From the NCBI GenBank assembly GCA_003210775.1, contig QCUI01000004.1:1-64000 (forward strand): DNA of 64,000 nucleotides, written 5' to 3'. Of the stretch, positions 1 through 11,662 are shown piece by piece. Source of the stretch: Synechococcus sp. AG-679-A04 (GTDB taxonomy: Bacteria > Cyanobacteriota > Cyanobacteriia > PCC-6307 > Cyanobiaceae). How positions within the stretch are numbered: the stretch's first letter is position 1; each line of letters begins with the position of its first letter. The notes beneath the pieces are model-generated. The model ran no database searches. It was not told where the DNA came from and saw only the letters and a list, made by a program, of their open reading frames with translations. Position numbers and translations under genes: made by a program.

Positions 1-7
1 CCATCAA

Positions 8-3000
8 TCAGAACCGCATGAACAGTTGCAGCTGGCTCTGCCAGGTGCCCTGGCTGTCGACCGCTCCGGACAGACTCAGGTTCGGGTTGATTTGATACGT
101 CAAGTTTCCCTGCGGTGGGATGTCATTGCGATTGGGAGCAGCCAGCACAGAGAAGTCGAAGCGTTCAGTGATGGAGACACCCACGTCGGTCACCAGGGTG
201 AGCTGGGGAGGGATCTGACCGGAAACGCGGTCCTTTTCATTCTGAACAACGCGATTGACGTAGGTCGGATAGAGGGCGAACTGCAGCCGCTGATTAAATG
301 AATCGTTGAACGTTCCCAGAACAGGGGACAGCAATGACTGGCCAAGCACGGCAGCCAAAGCCGTGCCGGCCCCTGCTCCCGAAAGACCCGCGAGAGAGTT
401 ACCGCCAATCAGGGCCAGCAACTGCGGCTGTGGAAGAGACGGTGAACTGCGCAGACGGATGGTCTGGGCCAGGCGGTCGGCTGGTCCGCTGGCCGTGAGA
501 ATCACCTTGATCAGCCGGAGCTGTCCTCCGCCACTGAGGTTGCCGAGACCGTTGGTATCAAACACAGATGTGGATCCGCCACTGAGGTTGCCGAGACCAT
601 TGGTGTCAAACACCGAGGAGGAGATGGTGCTGTTGTCGACGTTATTGATGGTCACGTTGTCGGAGACCCTGGTGTCCATGGCGACATCGACGTAGGGAAT
701 CAGCCCGAGCGAGGGCGTGAACACCGCAACATTGGCGGCAGCACGATCAAGGCTGAACGTCGAAGTGAACATGCTCACCCGACCCGACAGCAACTCAACA
801 ACTCCTCGCAGTTCCAGGCTGGGATCAAGAGCTCCATTAAGGGTGAGAAGACCCGCCGTCGTGAAGTTATAGAAAGGCAGATCCTCAATTCTCAGCTTGG
901 GTCCGAGGGTGAGGCGCAGGTCACGGAATCCGATGAAGGGCAGCTTGGGCAGAGAGGCCTTGATCGAGCGGCTGGTCGCCGCCTCCACATCAGCGCCACT
1001 GAGAACCAGTGGCTCTTTGAAGTCCCACTTTTCCTCGAGGAGTTCATCAACAGAGACTGCCTTGGTGGAAAATGCCTTCTGAGACTCTGGATTTCTGACC
1101 CGGGAGAACATGGAGCGAGGGGGTCGAATCGCTCCGTTACTGATCTCGAAGATTCCGCCGATCTGTGGGTTCACCACAGCTCCTGTGAGCATCAGGTCAG
1201 CGCCGACCTCCACATCAGCAGTGGGAAGCTTCAGACGGGCATTTTCGAACTGAATGCGTAGCGGATTGGGCTCGGGATAGGGACGCAGAAGCGCTAATGC
1301 ACCACTTCCTTTGAGCTGACCACCTGAGCCAAAACGACCCTTGAGCGACTGCACTTCCAGCCGGTCAAAGTCGAAGAGCATGGAGCCATTGACTTTGGCA
1401 AGGCTCTGGCCCTGAGCCTTGAAGGCAGCATCCTTGATCACGATGTAGCCGTTGGCCTCCGGCGCGAGGAGAGTGCCACCGAGCAACAGACGAAGATCAA
1501 CATCTCCCTTGTCCCAAGCGATGGTGTCATTGGCCAGCCCGGTCAGAAACTTCAGACCATCTCCGAGACTCACGATGCGGACATCGAGCGACTGGTCAGC
1601 AGCAAAGGGAATCCTCCCAGTGACGGTCACAACCTCTGTGGAGGAGTCTGAGGCGAGAGCCAGATCCAGGTTGAGAGCCTGATCACTCAGCAGCACCTGG
1701 CCACGTTTCAGCGCAATCGGGTTGGGGCCGAGGCGTGCATCCTCGAGAACCAGCTCGCTACTGATCACTGACTTGGAACCATCAAGGCGGTAGGTACCGC
1801 TCATGCCAAGCGCACCCAGCAGTGACCTCGGGACGGGAGCAACCAGCGCAAGCAGGCTGAAGGGGAGGTGCGCAAAGGAGAACTGCCCCTCTCCTCCCTG
1901 TAGTGGTCCTTCAATCTGTGCGGTGAAAGGTTTCACCTGCAAGGCGTAATCAGCATCCTCACCCTCGATCCATAGATGACCTCGGGCCTTGAGATCGAGA
2001 TTGAGACGACTGATCTGAGGACCGGTCAGATCGATCACCGCATCCACCTGCCCGCGTAGATCTTCAAGACGGAAAGGTTCGCGGTCACGGTTCTCAAGCC
2101 GCGCCTGCAGCAAAGCCTTCCGGGCATTACGCAGAGCCTGCAGCTGCCCGTCCAGGTCGCCGCCGAAGGTGTTGATCAGCAGCGTGCCCAGATCGGATGC
2201 TGAGCCATGCTCTAAGCGATCATCTTGGTTGAGCCTGGGGATGCTGAGGGCACTGTTGCTGAGCCAACGTGCGCTCAGTCCTCTTGCCACAGCCTGCCCC
2301 TTGAAAGGACCATCAGCCCGTCCTTCAACATCCACGGTGATCTGGCCCGTATCCGGTGGCAGCAGTTCGCCCGTGATCGCATAACGACGGTCCGAGTAGC
2401 GGCCCGTGAGCAGAATTTGCTGAAGCTGAAGCCCCATGATTCCTGGACGGTTGATGCTCAGATCGCCAGTCATGGCAAGCGGTTGCAGTGCAAGAGTGCC
2501 GTCACCACTCAAGCCGCCATAAACCCCTTCCCAGCGTTGTCTGGGAGGAAGGGCCAGTTCCAGTCCATCGACCGAAAGATCATTGGCTGTCCATTGGTAT
2601 GCAGCCGGCGTTCCTCTGAGCTGCAGCTGCCCCTTGCGGCGGCGCAGCATCACATCAGTGGGAAGCCAGTTCGCATCAAGCCGGGCCTCAAGTGATCCCG
2701 CAATCACTGATCCAACCGAAGCCATCGACAGCACACCGCCACCGTCGGAGCGGCCGAGGAAGGTTCCACTCCAATCCTCCATCAGACGCAGAGCACCCGC
2801 CCGCGGATGATTCACCGCAAGGCGCAGATCAGGGCGGAGTGCATCGAGAGGGCCCATGACCCGACCGGATGCCGTTATCGATCCATCCATCTCTGTGCCC
2901 AGAAGCGGACCCAGCCGCTTGAGGGGGTAGATATCTAGACGCAGATCGGCCTGCAGGGGACCGGTTTTCAGACCACCTGCAGCAAGGCTGAGCGGCATCC

Positions 3001-4465
3001 GGGCGCGAGCGGTGAGCTCAGGACTGCGGAACTGCTCAAGCTTCAGCAGTTCTGATTGCGCAGTCCAGCCTGCCTGCAGAGACCATGACTGCAGCAAGGG
3101 ATTGCTGGCCTGAGCCATGGCCAGAGACACTTCCGGTTTCAGCGATGCACCGCTCAACTGCAGCTTTCCCTTCACGGGGGCTGCAGTCCCGAGCAGCGGA
3201 GTGACGAGTGCAAGGCGCTTCCATGCGGGTCCCGCCAGCTCAAACCGCTGGGTCGCAACCTTCAGCCGAGGATGCAGCGCTCCTTTGGCCTTCACATCCA
3301 GACCAGGTGCTTTGAGAGCAAAGCGGTCCAGTGTGGCCGACCAGTCCTGGCGGTCCCGCCAATCGGCACTCAGTTGAGCGCCAAGGCGAAGAGGTCCGTC
3401 CACAGGGATGGAGTCAGGCAATGCCCAGAGCCCATCGATGCGCAGTTTCGGTTGGTACCAGTCGCCCTCCAGCTGGAACGCCAGATTGCGGTTCTGATCC
3501 AGTTCCTTAAGGGCTCCCTTCAGGTCAAAGGAGCGGTTGAGACGCACGCTGCCCCCAAGGGAAGCCCGATAAGGCCCGTAAGTCCATCGACTGTTTGGGA
3601 CCTTGAGCATGTCCCCTCGACAACTGACTCGCAGCTGCGGCGACTCGAGCGTGTACTCCATGGCCTGGCCGCTCAACTGCGCTCTCCGCAGAGACAGGCC
3701 TCCGCTGCAGTTAGCTCGTCCCCGACGCCAGCCCAGACGCAGGTTCCCCCCGAGCTGCCCCTGCATCTGAAGGGGCAGAGTCAACGGCAGCAGGGCCTGA
3801 TAGCGAGCCAGCTGAATCCGTTCCAGTTGGGTGGTGAGCTGGAACTCCGGGCGAACCCAACGGCCCGTTGCCTTGACGGTGATGCGCCCCCTCTCTGGAA
3901 GCACAAACTTGAGGAAGCCATCAGCCCTGTGCTCATCAAGACGGATATCGCTCCATCCTGCGGCTGTCAGGCTGAGTTCCGCATGATCAACCCTGACCCT
4001 GGCAGGGTCGCTGAAACGCACCTGAAGGTCCAAGCGGGGTGGATCGCCTTGCTTTGGGAACGGGCCTGGAATCCAATAGCTGCCCTGCTCATTGCGCTGC
4101 AGATCGAGATGAGCTCCTCTAACCCGCACCGTGAGCACTGGCTTGAATCGCTGCAGGCTGGCGAGGGGATCGAGCCCAATGGTGATGCGCTGAATCTCTG
4201 CGGTCGACTGATCGTCTGGACCTTTGCGGACTTGAACAGGTCCTAAAGCGAATCCATGCGGACCAAGGCCGCGATAACGGCCGATGCTGACGGGGTGACC
4301 AAGTGGCTTGGAGATCTGAGCCTCGATGCCTGGACGCAAACGCTGAAACAGCGAACCGACCGAGCGATCGGCGGCGAACCAGAGCGCCACTCCACCGATA
4401 AGGGATCCACCCAAAACAGACAAGACGAGCCTGTTACGCCGCATGCTTGGTGGACCTCCTCGCAT
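8..4465 (-). CDS. tamB: TamB/DUF490-domain translocation and assembly module protein
   Basis: 1485-aa ORF with an N-terminal membrane anchor, long beta-rich AsmA/TamB-like body and C-terminal region typical of DUF490 (GxxRLxxGxVSMFxxxFxLxxxxAxVxFxP). Confidence 0.85.
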   Translation of the reverse strand: MRGGPPSMRRNRLVLSVLGGSLIGGVALWFAADRSVGSLFQRLRPGIEAQISKPLGHPVSIGRYRGLGPHGFALGPVQVRKGPDDQSTAEIQRITIGLDPLASLQRFKPVLTVRVRGAHLDLQRNEQGSYWIPGPFPKQGDPPRLDLQVRFSDPARVRVDHAELSLTAAGWSDIRLDEHRADGFLKFVLPERGRITVKATGRWVRPEFQLTTQLERIQLARYQALLPLTLPLQMQGQLGGNLRLGWRRGRANCSGGLSLRRAQLSGQAMEYTLESPQLRVSCRGDMLKVPNSRWTYGPYRASLGGSVRLNRSFDLKGALKELDQNRNLAFQLEGDWYQPKLRIDGLWALPDSIPVDGPLRLGAQLSADWRDRQDWSATLDRFALKAPGLDVKAKGALHPRLKVATQRFELAGPAWKRLALVTPLLGTAAPVKGKLQLSGASLKPEVSLAMAQASNPLLQSWSLQAGWTAQSELLKLEQFRSPELTARARMPLSLAAGGLKTGPLQADLRLDIYPLKRLGPLLGTEMDGSITASGRVMGPLDALRPDLRLAVNHPRAGALRLMEDWSGTFLGRSDGGGVLSMASVGSVIAGSLEARLDANWLPTDVMLRRRKGQLQLRGTPAAYQWTANDLSVDGLELALPPRQRWEGVYGGLSGDGTLALQPLAMTGDLSINRPGIMGLQLQQILLTGRYSDRRYAITGELLPPDTGQITVDVEGRADGPFKGQAVARGLSARWLSNSALSIPRLNQDDRLEHGSASDLGTLLINTFGGDLDGQLQALRNARKALLQARLENRDREPFRLEDLRGQVDAVIDLTGPQISRLNLDLKARGHLWIEGEDADYALQVKPFTAQIEGPLQGGEGQFSFAHLPFSLLALVAPVPRSLLGALGMSGTYRLDGSKSVISSELVLEDARLGPNPIALKRGQVLLSDQALNLDLALASDSSTEVVTVTGRIPFAADQSLDVRIVSLGDGLKFLTGLANDTIAWDKGDVDLRLLLGGTLLAPEANGYIVIKDAAFKAQGQSLAKVNGSMLFDFDRLEVQSLKGRFGSGGQLKGSGALALLRPYPEPNPLRIQFENARLKLPTADVEVGADLMLTGAVVNPQIGGIFEISNGAIRPPRSMFSRVRNPESQKAFSTKAVSVDELLEEKWDFKEPLVLSGADVEAATSRSIKASLPKLPFIGFRDLRLTLGPKLRIEDLPFYNFTTAGLLTLNGALDPSLELRGVVELLSGRVSMFTSTFSLDRAAANVAVFTPSLGLIPYVDVAMDTRVSDNVTINNVDNSTISSSVFDTNGLGNLSGGSTSVFDTNGLGNLSGGGQLRLIKVILTASGPADRLAQTIRLRSSPSLPQPQLLALIGGNSLAGLSGAGAGTALAAVLGQSLLSPVLGTFNDSFNQRLQFALYPTYVNRVVQNEKDRVSGQIPPQLTLVTDVGVSITERFDFSVLAAPNRNDIPPQGNLTYQINPNLSLSGAVDSQGTWQSQLQLFMRF
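528..623 (-). repeat. 48-bp tandem duplication inside the tamB C-terminal coding region (16-aa unit SVFDTNGLGNLSGGxx x2)
   Basis: Copies at 528-575 and 576-623 match at about 42 of 48 positions and are in frame. Confidence 0.9.
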
Positions 4466-4529
4466 CGATGCCCGTCAATACGCCGGAGGTCGACGCAATA
4501 TAAGGACCACATTCCGAGCAGACCAGTCC

Positions 4530-4973
4530 ATGCCACTTGAGGAATTGCTCTCGACCTCCAGCATCTGGCTTGCCAAGGGCGGGTTGGCGCTGTTCGGATT
4601 AACCCTGATTGCCTTCATCGCCCGCTGGGGGATCCGTTTCCGGCTGGTAGGAGTGAGCAGTTTCACACTGCTGTTGTCGGTCAGCTGCTGGGCTTTTGGT
4701 CTCAGCTACACACCTGGCGTCAGCGTGGAAGGAGCACTGCGAGCACCGATAGTTTTTGACAATGGTGCCGATCTAGTTGTGGCTCAGGCTCAGGACGATT
4801 TCCCAGACGAAGCGATCGAACCGACCCTCCAGCAACTGGCAGGGAACGTGCGTCCAGGCGGTCGCAACAGCCCAGAGGTGACCGTTCGCCTGCGTCAGCT
4901 GCAGCCAGCTGGAGAAGGGGCTTCAAGATCGGTGGTTCTGGGCGAAACAGTCCGCGACTTACGAGCCGGATGA
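4530..4973 (+). CDS. ycf51: Ycf51 / DUF2518 family membrane protein
   Basis: Start chosen at MPLEELLSTSSIWL; two N-terminal TM helices followed by xxxVFDNGADLVVAQ and VxLGETVRDLR, as I recall for Ycf51. Confidence 0.7.
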   Translation: MPLEELLSTSSIWLAKGGLALFGLTLIAFIARWGIRFRLVGVSSFTLLLSVSCWAFGLSYTPGVSVEGALRAPIVFDNGADLVVAQAQDDFPDEAIEPTLQQLAGNVRPGGRNSPEVTVRLRQLQPAGEGASRSVVLGETVRDLRAG

Positions 4974-5374
4974 GACCGGAGGATCCCCTACAGGAGCTGC
5001 CCCAGGGCCTGCGCGATGAACTGAAACAGCTGCTTGCCTCCGGCATTACGACCTGGGGGGAGCTTCAGGCTCTCGATGAACTGCAGATCAGTCGACTGGC
5101 TTCCAGCGGGCGGGCATCAGCACGCAACCTCAGGCGTTTACAAGCAATGGCCAATCTCGCCTGCGCGTTGGATCTGGCTCCTCAGGATGCTGCCCTACTG
5201 ATGCATGCAGGACTGGCCACCGTGACAGCAATCGCTGGGGCTTCCCCTCAGGAGCTACTGACCCGAACCGGTCGGCTTGAACGTCAGCTGCGAAGCGGAC
5301 GTCCCCCTGTTGTGGATCTGGCATTGGCCCGCCGCTGGATCCTCCGAGCCAGGGAGAGGCAAAACACGAACTGA
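4970..5374 (+). CDS. DUF4332 domain protein (helix-hairpin-helix-like)
   Basis: LLMHAGLATVTAIAGASPQEL and related HhH-like repeats; ATGA overlap with the upstream gene. Confidence 0.65.
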   Translation: MRPEDPLQELPQGLRDELKQLLASGITTWGELQALDELQISRLASSGRASARNLRRLQAMANLACALDLAPQDAALLMHAGLATVTAIAGASPQELLTRTGRLERQLRSGRPPVVDLALARRWILRARERQNTN

Positions 5375-5439
5375 CCGTCCAGACCAGCCATGTCCGTCTC
5401 ACTCGTTTCAAATGAGGACCGAATTGGACAGAGGTTGCG

Positions 5440-5727
5440 ATGCGTTTCCTCAACAACCTGAAATTCGCAACAGTTGCCGCTGTCTCAGCACTCCTTGCGG
5501 TGAGTCCTGTTAGTCAGGCCCAGTCTTCACTCCTAGAAAGTGTCAAGCGCAATCCCGGTGAAGCCCAGGCACTTTGCAAACAGTTCAAATCCATCAATGC
5601 TCAAGGTGGCTCAGCACTGTCGAGCCAATCCATTGCTGTGATTGCCGGACAACGCAACCTCAATAAAAAGGATGCCGATATCATCGCGACCTACGTGATC
5701 GCGCTTCATTGCCCGGATGTTCGCTGA
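5440..5727 (+). CDS. Small secreted hypothetical protein
   Basis: 95 aa with signal peptide (MRFLNNLKFATVAAVSALLAVSPVSQAQ). Confidence 0.7.
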   Translation: MRFLNNLKFATVAAVSALLAVSPVSQAQSSLLESVKRNPGEAQALCKQFKSINAQGGSALSSQSIAVIAGQRNLNKKDADIIATYVIALHCPDVR

Positions 5728-7348
5728 TGCGTCACTGATCACTCGCGACGGCGTTGAGCTCATCTCACGGGTATGGCGACCCTCCGGAGATGGTCCATGG
5801 CCAGCGCTGTTGATGCGACAGCCCTACGGCAAGTCCATCGCGTCAACGGTCACGCTTCCTCACCCCGATTGGTGGTGCAGCCACGGCTTTGTCGTCGTCG
5901 TGCAGGATGTGCGCGGTCAGGGAGAGTCGGGAGGACGCTTCAAGGGCTTCTCGCAGGAAGCGCACGACACAGCCGACACCTTGACATGGCTTCGGAACAG
6001 GCCAGAAGTCAATGGTCGCATTGGTATGTACGGCTTCTCTTATCAGGGCCTAACCCAACTGCTGGCGCCTTCGGACTGCCCGCCGCCAGATTGTCTGGCA
6101 CCAGCGATGTGCGGCCTGCATGAACGGGATCACTGGAGCTGCGACGGCAATGCCCACTGGTGGCATCTGGGGCTGGGCTGGGGCCTGCAGCTGGCGAGTC
6201 TCCAGGCCAAAAAGCGCGGAGATCACTCGGCCTGGGAAGAGATGCGACGCAGCCTGGAGGACGGCAGCTATCTACGAGAAGGCATGTCGATGCTTGAGCG
6301 CCATGATCCCGACGGTATGGCCCTGCGCTGGCTGAAGCAAACCCCCGAACAGGACAGCGACTGGATTCACCATTCCATTCCGCAGCGATGGCTGCAGCAA
6401 CCCATGCTGTTGTTAGGGGGATGGTGGGATCCCCATCTCCGCGGCGTGATTGCGCTTGCGGAACAAGCCAGGGCGGTGGGAGGCCGGCCTGAACTCCACA
6501 TCGGCCCTGCGACGCATCTGCAGTGGTGGTCAGAAAGCAGCGCATTGCTGTTGAACTTCTTTCAGCGGCATCTGATCTCCCCCCCCAGCGACTCCGCAGG
6601 TCGAGAAAGAGAAGATGACATCGTTGTTTGGCTGTGGGACCAGGTCAGCGAAAGCTGGTGCGGACCGAACGGCCTGAATCCAGCATCGAGCACACACTCA
6701 TCTCAGACTTCATCACAACCGTCATCTGAGCAGCGCTGGCATTTTTGCAGTCGAGGCCTCGCCTGCTTTGATCCAGAAGAAGGACAGATCATCACCGCAG
6801 CTGCAGACTCTGCCGGCAAGGTGGTGATCGTGCATGACCCATGGCGGCCTGTGCCCGCTATCGGCGGGCATCTCAGCCCCAGCGCCGGGCCATGCGATCG
6901 CGCATCCCTCGATCGCCGCAGCGATGTAGCGGTGTTCAGCAGTGAAACCCTGAAAGGTGCCCTTCATCTGAATGGCAAGCCGAAACTGAAACTTCGCGTC
7001 TGCGCCGACCAGCCTGGATTCGATCTGTGCGTGGCGCTGTCGCGATTGCCTCTGAACACGAACACAGTGCAACAGCTCTCAACGGGGATGTTGCGAGTCC
7101 GCGGACAAGCAGCCCTGGAGCTCTGTGAACGGGAGCTGGAACTTCAACCTCTACACGCCATGTTCGAGCCCGGTGACCGGCTGCGCCTATCGATTGCAGG
7201 AGCAGCCTGGCCAGCCATTGCCATCAATCCTGGGCAACCGGCGATTGCCTGCAGGGCACCCAGCGCCGATTGCCGCGTGATCAGCATTGAGTTGCATCTT
7301 GAGATGGCTCAGTTGTGGATGCTGCCTCTGCTAGCGCCACAACACTGA
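5717..7348 (+). CDS. CocE/NonD family (S15-like) hydrolase
   Basis: DGVELISRVWRPSGDGPWPALLMRQPYGKS, VVVVQDVRGQGESGG, GMYGFSYQGLTQL motifs plus C-terminal jelly-roll. Confidence 0.9.
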   Translation: MFADASLITRDGVELISRVWRPSGDGPWPALLMRQPYGKSIASTVTLPHPDWWCSHGFVVVVQDVRGQGESGGRFKGFSQEAHDTADTLTWLRNRPEVNGRIGMYGFSYQGLTQLLAPSDCPPPDCLAPAMCGLHERDHWSCDGNAHWWHLGLGWGLQLASLQAKKRGDHSAWEEMRRSLEDGSYLREGMSMLERHDPDGMALRWLKQTPEQDSDWIHHSIPQRWLQQPMLLLGGWWDPHLRGVIALAEQARAVGGRPELHIGPATHLQWWSESSALLLNFFQRHLISPPSDSAGREREDDIVVWLWDQVSESWCGPNGLNPASSTHSSQTSSQPSSEQRWHFCSRGLACFDPEEGQIITAAADSAGKVVIVHDPWRPVPAIGGHLSPSAGPCDRASLDRRSDVAVFSSETLKGALHLNGKPKLKLRVCADQPGFDLCVALSRLPLNTNTVQQLSTGMLRVRGQAALELCERELELQPLHAMFEPGDRLRLSIAGAAWPAIAINPGQPAIACRAPSADCRVISIELHLEMAQLWMLPLLAPQH

Positions 7349-7388
7349 GGAACTCCGGCAGACTGATACGACCGTTCTGACGATTGCT

Positions 7389-8135
7389 GTGAAGTTCACC
7401 TCCTGTCTTCTGGCCGCTGCCATGGCCACCTGCACTGTGGAGATGATCCCTGCGGCAAGCGTCCGAGCAGAGGTACAGGTTGCGCAGGCCCTCAATGCTC
7501 CGCGAACCAATCTCACTCCAAGCCAAGCCAAAACGGCAGCCAGCGAACTGCTCAAATCGGTCCAAACGAAGAACGCTCAGGGGATCTACAAACTGTTGGC
7601 GTCGCCCCTGAAAGCAGCCACCAGCGTGGAGGCCATCAGCCAGCGCCTACAAAGCGCACCAATGATCGAGTCCTTCCGAGTGGTCGCGATCAATCAAGGT
7701 CTTGACGACACGACCGTGGAAACGGTGGCCATCACCAACAGCGGCACCCGTGAGCTGCCACTTTTACTGGTGCTCGATGACGACGGTCAACTGCTGGCCT
7801 GGAAGTGGGTCGAGACGATGCGCCCCATCGAGCAGACCGCTTTGAACTTTGTGAAGGATCTGGATGCCGGTCGTTGGATCGCAGCCCGGTATTACCTGGA
7901 CCTCGACTTTCAGAAGGAGATCTCCCCCGCTGACCTCAAACGCAAGTGGTCGAAGCTGGAGCGGGTTCTCGGGGGTGTGAAGAGTATCAAGAGTGCGCTT
8001 GCAGCCTCGAGCAGCAGTGAGCAGCAACTGGTGCTGGTCACGATCGAATTCGGCAACATGACTGACAACCTGTTTGTGATCTTCAACCGCCAGGGGCGGA
8101 TCATCAACGTCGACTTCTCAGCAGATCTGGTCTGA
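7389..8135 (+). CDS. Secreted DUF3887-like protein
   Basis: Signal peptide followed by two NTF2-like repeats. Confidence 0.5.
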   Translation: MKFTSCLLAAAMATCTVEMIPAASVRAEVQVAQALNAPRTNLTPSQAKTAASELLKSVQTKNAQGIYKLLASPLKAATSVEAISQRLQSAPMIESFRVVAINQGLDDTTVETVAITNSGTRELPLLLVLDDDGQLLAWKWVETMRPIEQTALNFVKDLDAGRWIAARYYLDLDFQKEISPADLKRKWSKLERVLGGVKSIKSALAASSSSEQQLVLVTIEFGNMTDNLFVIFNRQGRIINVDFSADLV

Positions 8136-8205
8136 AATCCCTGGCAGGGAAGGAGTTTGAGCGGGCTTTCCGCTTAAGCTCCCGGCCTACGAAAGCTCCG
8201 TCGTC

Positions 8206-10503
8206 ATGACCATCACTTTGCAGGACTGGATGGTTGAGGACGCCCAGCGACTTGCGGAGTGTCGTCACGACCACCCCTTCTCCATTCTCGGCCCTCAATC
8301 GCAGGACAACGGTGGCTGGGTCATCCGTGTCTGGATGCCCGAAGCCAACAGCGTGACTCTTCTGAACGGTGCAGAGGAGATCGCCATGGCAACTCCCCAC
8401 CATCCCTGGATCTTCGAAGCCGAGGTCAATCAGAAACCAGGCAGTACCTACAGGGTCCGCGTGCACCGCGGAGAAATCACCCATGAGCAACATGATCCCT
8501 GGGCCTTCCGTCAGGAATGGATGGGGGAAATGGACCGCCATTTGTTTGCGGAGGGCAATCACCATCACATCTGGCGGCGCATGGGTGCCCATCGCTGCGA
8601 TCAGGACGGAATACAGGGGGTGATGTTCTACCTGTGGGCTCCCAACGCCCGCAGCGTCAGCGTGATCGGCAACCTCAACAGCTGGGATGGGCGCCAGCAC
8701 CCCATGCAACAACGCCTTGGCGGGATCTGGGAGCTGTTCGTCCCAGGACTGGCAGAAGGAGAGCTCTACAAATACGAAATCCGTACCCAGGACGGCCACT
8801 GCTACCAGAAGGCCGATCCGTATGGCTTCCAGCACGAAGTGCGTCCAGCCACGAGCTCCCTGGTGACCCATCTGGATGGTTTCAACTGGACCGACAGCAA
8901 CTGGATGCAGACCCGGGACAGCAGCAATGTGCTGGACCAGCCGATTTCCGTGTATGAGATGCACCTCGGGAGCTGGATTCACGCCTCCGCGGAAGAACCC
9001 TTCATTGAGGCCGATGGCACCGCCCGGACGCCGGTCTCTGCAGCAGATCTCAAGCCAGGCGCGCGCCTGCTCACCTATCCAGAACTGGCTGAACGGCTAA
9101 TTCCATACGTCAAGGAGAGGGGCTTCACGCACATCGAACTGATGCCGATCACCGAGCATCCTTTTGATGGCTCCTGGGGTTACCAGGTCACCGGCTGGTA
9201 TGCCCCAACCAGCCGTTACGGAACCCCCGATGAATTCAGGGCTTTCGTCGACCGCTGCCACTCAGAAGGCATCGGTGTGATCATCGACTGGGTGCCAGGT
9301 CACTTCCCCCGTGACAGTCACGGTTTGGCCTTTTTTGATGGCTGTCACCTGTACGAACACGCCGATCCACGCATCGGCGAGCACAAGGAATGGGGCACGC
9401 TGATCTTCAACTACAGCCGCAATGAAGTACGCAACTTCCTTGTTGCCAACTTGGTGTTCTGGTTCGACCAGTTCCACATCGATGGCATCCGCGTGGATGC
9501 GGTGGCCTCCATGCTCTACCGCGACTATCTGCGACCCGACGGCGAGTGGCTACCCAACGAAAACGGCGGCCGTGAGAACACCGAAGCGGTGCGTTTTCTT
9601 CAGCAGGCCAATCACGTGCTTTTCCAGCATTTCCCTGGAGCACTGTCAATTGCCGAGGAATCCACCACCTGGCCGATGGTGACCCAGCCCACCGAGATTG
9701 GTGGCCTTGGCTTCAACCTGAAATGGAACATGGGCTGGATGCACGACATGCTCGATTACTTCGAGCTTGATCCCTGGTTCCGTCAGTTTCATCAGAACAA
9801 CATCACCTTCTCGATTTGGTACACCTACACAGAGAATTTCATGCTTGCCCTGAGCCACGATGAAGTGGTGCACGGCAAGAGCCATCTTCTGCACAAGATG
9901 CCTGGAGACGACTGGCAGAAATACGCGAACACGCGCGCTCTTCTCGCCTACATGTGGACTCACCCAGGCAAGAAAACCATCTTCATGGGAATGGAGTTCG
10001 GTCAGCGAGCCGAATGGAATGTGTGGGGTGATTTGGAATGGGATCTGCTGAACCACGAACCGCATCAAGGGCTTCAACTCCTGGTGCGCGATCTCAATGC
10101 TCTTTACAAAGCGGAACCTGCTTTATGGAGAGATGACTTCGATCAGTTCGGCTTCCAGTGGATCGACTGCAACGACAATCGCCATTCAGTGATCAGCTTC
10201 ATGCGCAGGGAAAGCAGTAGCGGAACCTGGCTTGTTGTGGTTGCCAATTTCACCCCTCAGAGTCACTCCCACTACCGAGTGGGCGTGCCGCTGGTCGGCT
10301 TCTACGAGGAGATCTTCAACACTGACGCAGCCAAATACGGCGGCAGCAATCTGGGCAACATGGGAGGCAAACCCACCGATGAATGGGGCATTCATGGGTA
10401 CGACAACTCTCTCGATCTCTGCCTGCCACCGTTAAGCCTGATGGTGTTCAGACACGACCCGAAACGCAGCTTGAGCGCTTTGGAACAATCCAAGAGCGAC
10501 TGA
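8206..10503 (+). CDS. glgB: 1,4-alpha-glucan branching enzyme
   Basis: 765 aa; canonical GH13 motifs ([46 protein letters not shown]). Confidence 0.98.
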   Translation: MTITLQDWMVEDAQRLAECRHDHPFSILGPQSQDNGGWVIRVWMPEANSVTLLNGAEEIAMATPHHPWIFEAEVNQKPGSTYRVRVHRGEITHEQHDPWAFRQEWMGEMDRHLFAEGNHHHIWRRMGAHRCDQDGIQGVMFYLWAPNARSVSVIGNLNSWDGRQHPMQQRLGGIWELFVPGLAEGELYKYEIRTQDGHCYQKADPYGFQHEVRPATSSLVTHLDGFNWTDSNWMQTRDSSNVLDQPISVYEMHLGSWIHASAEEPFIEADGTARTPVSAADLKPGARLLTYPELAERLIPYVKERGFTHIELMPITEHPFDGSWGYQVTGWYAPTSRYGTPDEFRAFVDRCHSEGIGVIIDWVPGHFPRDSHGLAFFDGCHLYEHADPRIGEHKEWGTLIFNYSRNEVRNFLVANLVFWFDQFHIDGIRVDAVASMLYRDYLRPDGEWLPNENGGRENTEAVRFLQQANHVLFQHFPGALSIAEESTTWPMVTQPTEIGGLGFNLKWNMGWMHDMLDYFELDPWFRQFHQNNITFSIWYTYTENFMLALSHDEVVHGKSHLLHKMPGDDWQKYANTRALLAYMWTHPGKKTIFMGMEFGQRAEWNVWGDLEWDLLNHEPHQGLQLLVRDLNALYKAEPALWRDDFDQFGFQWIDCNDNRHSVISFMRRESSSGTWLVVVANFTPQSHSHYRVGVPLVGFYEEIFNTDAAKYGGSNLGNMGGKPTDEWGIHGYDNSLDLCLPPLSLMVFRHDPKRSLSALEQSKSD

Positions 10504-10603
10504 ACTGCGGCCAACGATGTGACGAACGGCTCAGCGTGCCTGGAAACCAGTGCTTTTGCACGGTTTCTTCAGGTAGGTTTCCGACTGATTTGATTTCGGC
10601 TTG

Positions 10604-11662
10604 ATGAGCGACTCTCTGCCTCTGTTACTGCGTGCAGCCCGCGGTGAAGCGGTGGAGCGTCCTCCGGTCTGGATGATGCGACAGGCCGGCCGCTACATGA
10701 AGATCTACCGCGACCTAAGGGATCAGTACCCCAGTTTTCGCGAACGTTCTGAGAACCCCGATCTCTCCTATGAGATCTCGATGCAACCCTTCAGGGCCTT
10801 CAAGCCGGACGGAGTGATCTTGTTCTCCGACATCCTCACGCCTCTACCTGGCATGGGCATCGACTTCGACATCATTGAGAGCAAAGGGCCTCAGATCGGT
10901 GATCCGATCCGCAACATCGACCAAGTCAATGCTCTGCGTCCCCTGATTCCGAGCGAATCGATGCCATTTGTTGGCGAAGTTCTGGGTCGTCTACGAGAGA
11001 GCGTCGACAATGAGGCTGCTGTGCTGGGTTTCGTTGGTGCTCCTTGGACGCTGGCTGCCTACGTCGTGGAAGGCAAAAGCAGCAAAAACTACGCAGTGAT
11101 CAAGGCCATGGCCTTCCGTGAGCCCGAAATGCTGCACAAACTGCTTGACCATTTCGCCGAGTCCATTGCCAACTACCTCCGCTACCAGATCGATTCCGGG
11201 GCACAGGTGGTGCAAATGTTCGACTCCTGGGCAGGGCAACTCAGCCCAGCCGACTACGACGTCTTCGCGGCCCCCTATCAGAAAAAAGTGGTCGACTTGG
11301 TCAAGCAGACCCATCCCGACACCCCTTTCATCCTTTACATCTCTGGCAGCGCCGGTGTGATCGAACGGATGGCCCAGACCGGTGTGGACATCATTTCCCT
11401 CGACTGGACCGTGGACATGGCCGAGGCCTGTGCACGACTCCCCGAACACATCGGAGTGCAAGGCAATGTTGATCCTGGCCTGCTATTCGGAACCCCACAG
11501 GCCATCGAAGCCCGAATCGATGACTGCGTTCGCAAGGCAAGAGGGCGCCGCCACATCCTCAACCTCGGCCATGGAATCCTTCCTGGCACACCTGAGGAGA
11601 ATGGAGCAGCCTTCTTCACCGCCGGCAAGAGCGTGATGGACCGAGTCGGGGCTCTCGCTTGA
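10604..11662 (+). CDS. hemE: Uroporphyrinogen decarboxylase
   Basis: [46 protein letters not shown]. Confidence 0.98.
   Translation: MSDSLPLLLRAARGEAVERPPVWMMRQAGRYMKIYRDLRDQYPSFRERSENPDLSYEISMQPFRAFKPDGVILFSDILTPLPGMGIDFDIIESKGPQIGDPIRNIDQVNALRPLIPSESMPFVGEVLGRLRESVDNEAAVLGFVGAPWTLAAYVVEGKSSKNYAVIKAMAFREPEMLHKLLDHFAESIANYLRYQIDSGAQVVQMFDSWAGQLSPADYDVFAAPYQKKVVDLVKQTHPDTPFILYISGSAGVIERMAQTGVDIISLDWTVDMAEACARLPEHIGVQGNVDPGLLFGTPQAIEARIDDCVRKARGRRHILNLGHGILPGTPEENGAAFFTAGKSVMDRVGALA

Noticed and set aside
3272-4246. 324-aa plus-strand ORF opposite tamB
   Set aside because: Low-quality composition, antisense to a full-length tamB frame; typical shadow ORF.
8104-8982. 292-aa minus-strand ORF opposite glgB
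   Set aside because: Antisense shadow of a strongly coding, high-GC gene; no recognisable motif.
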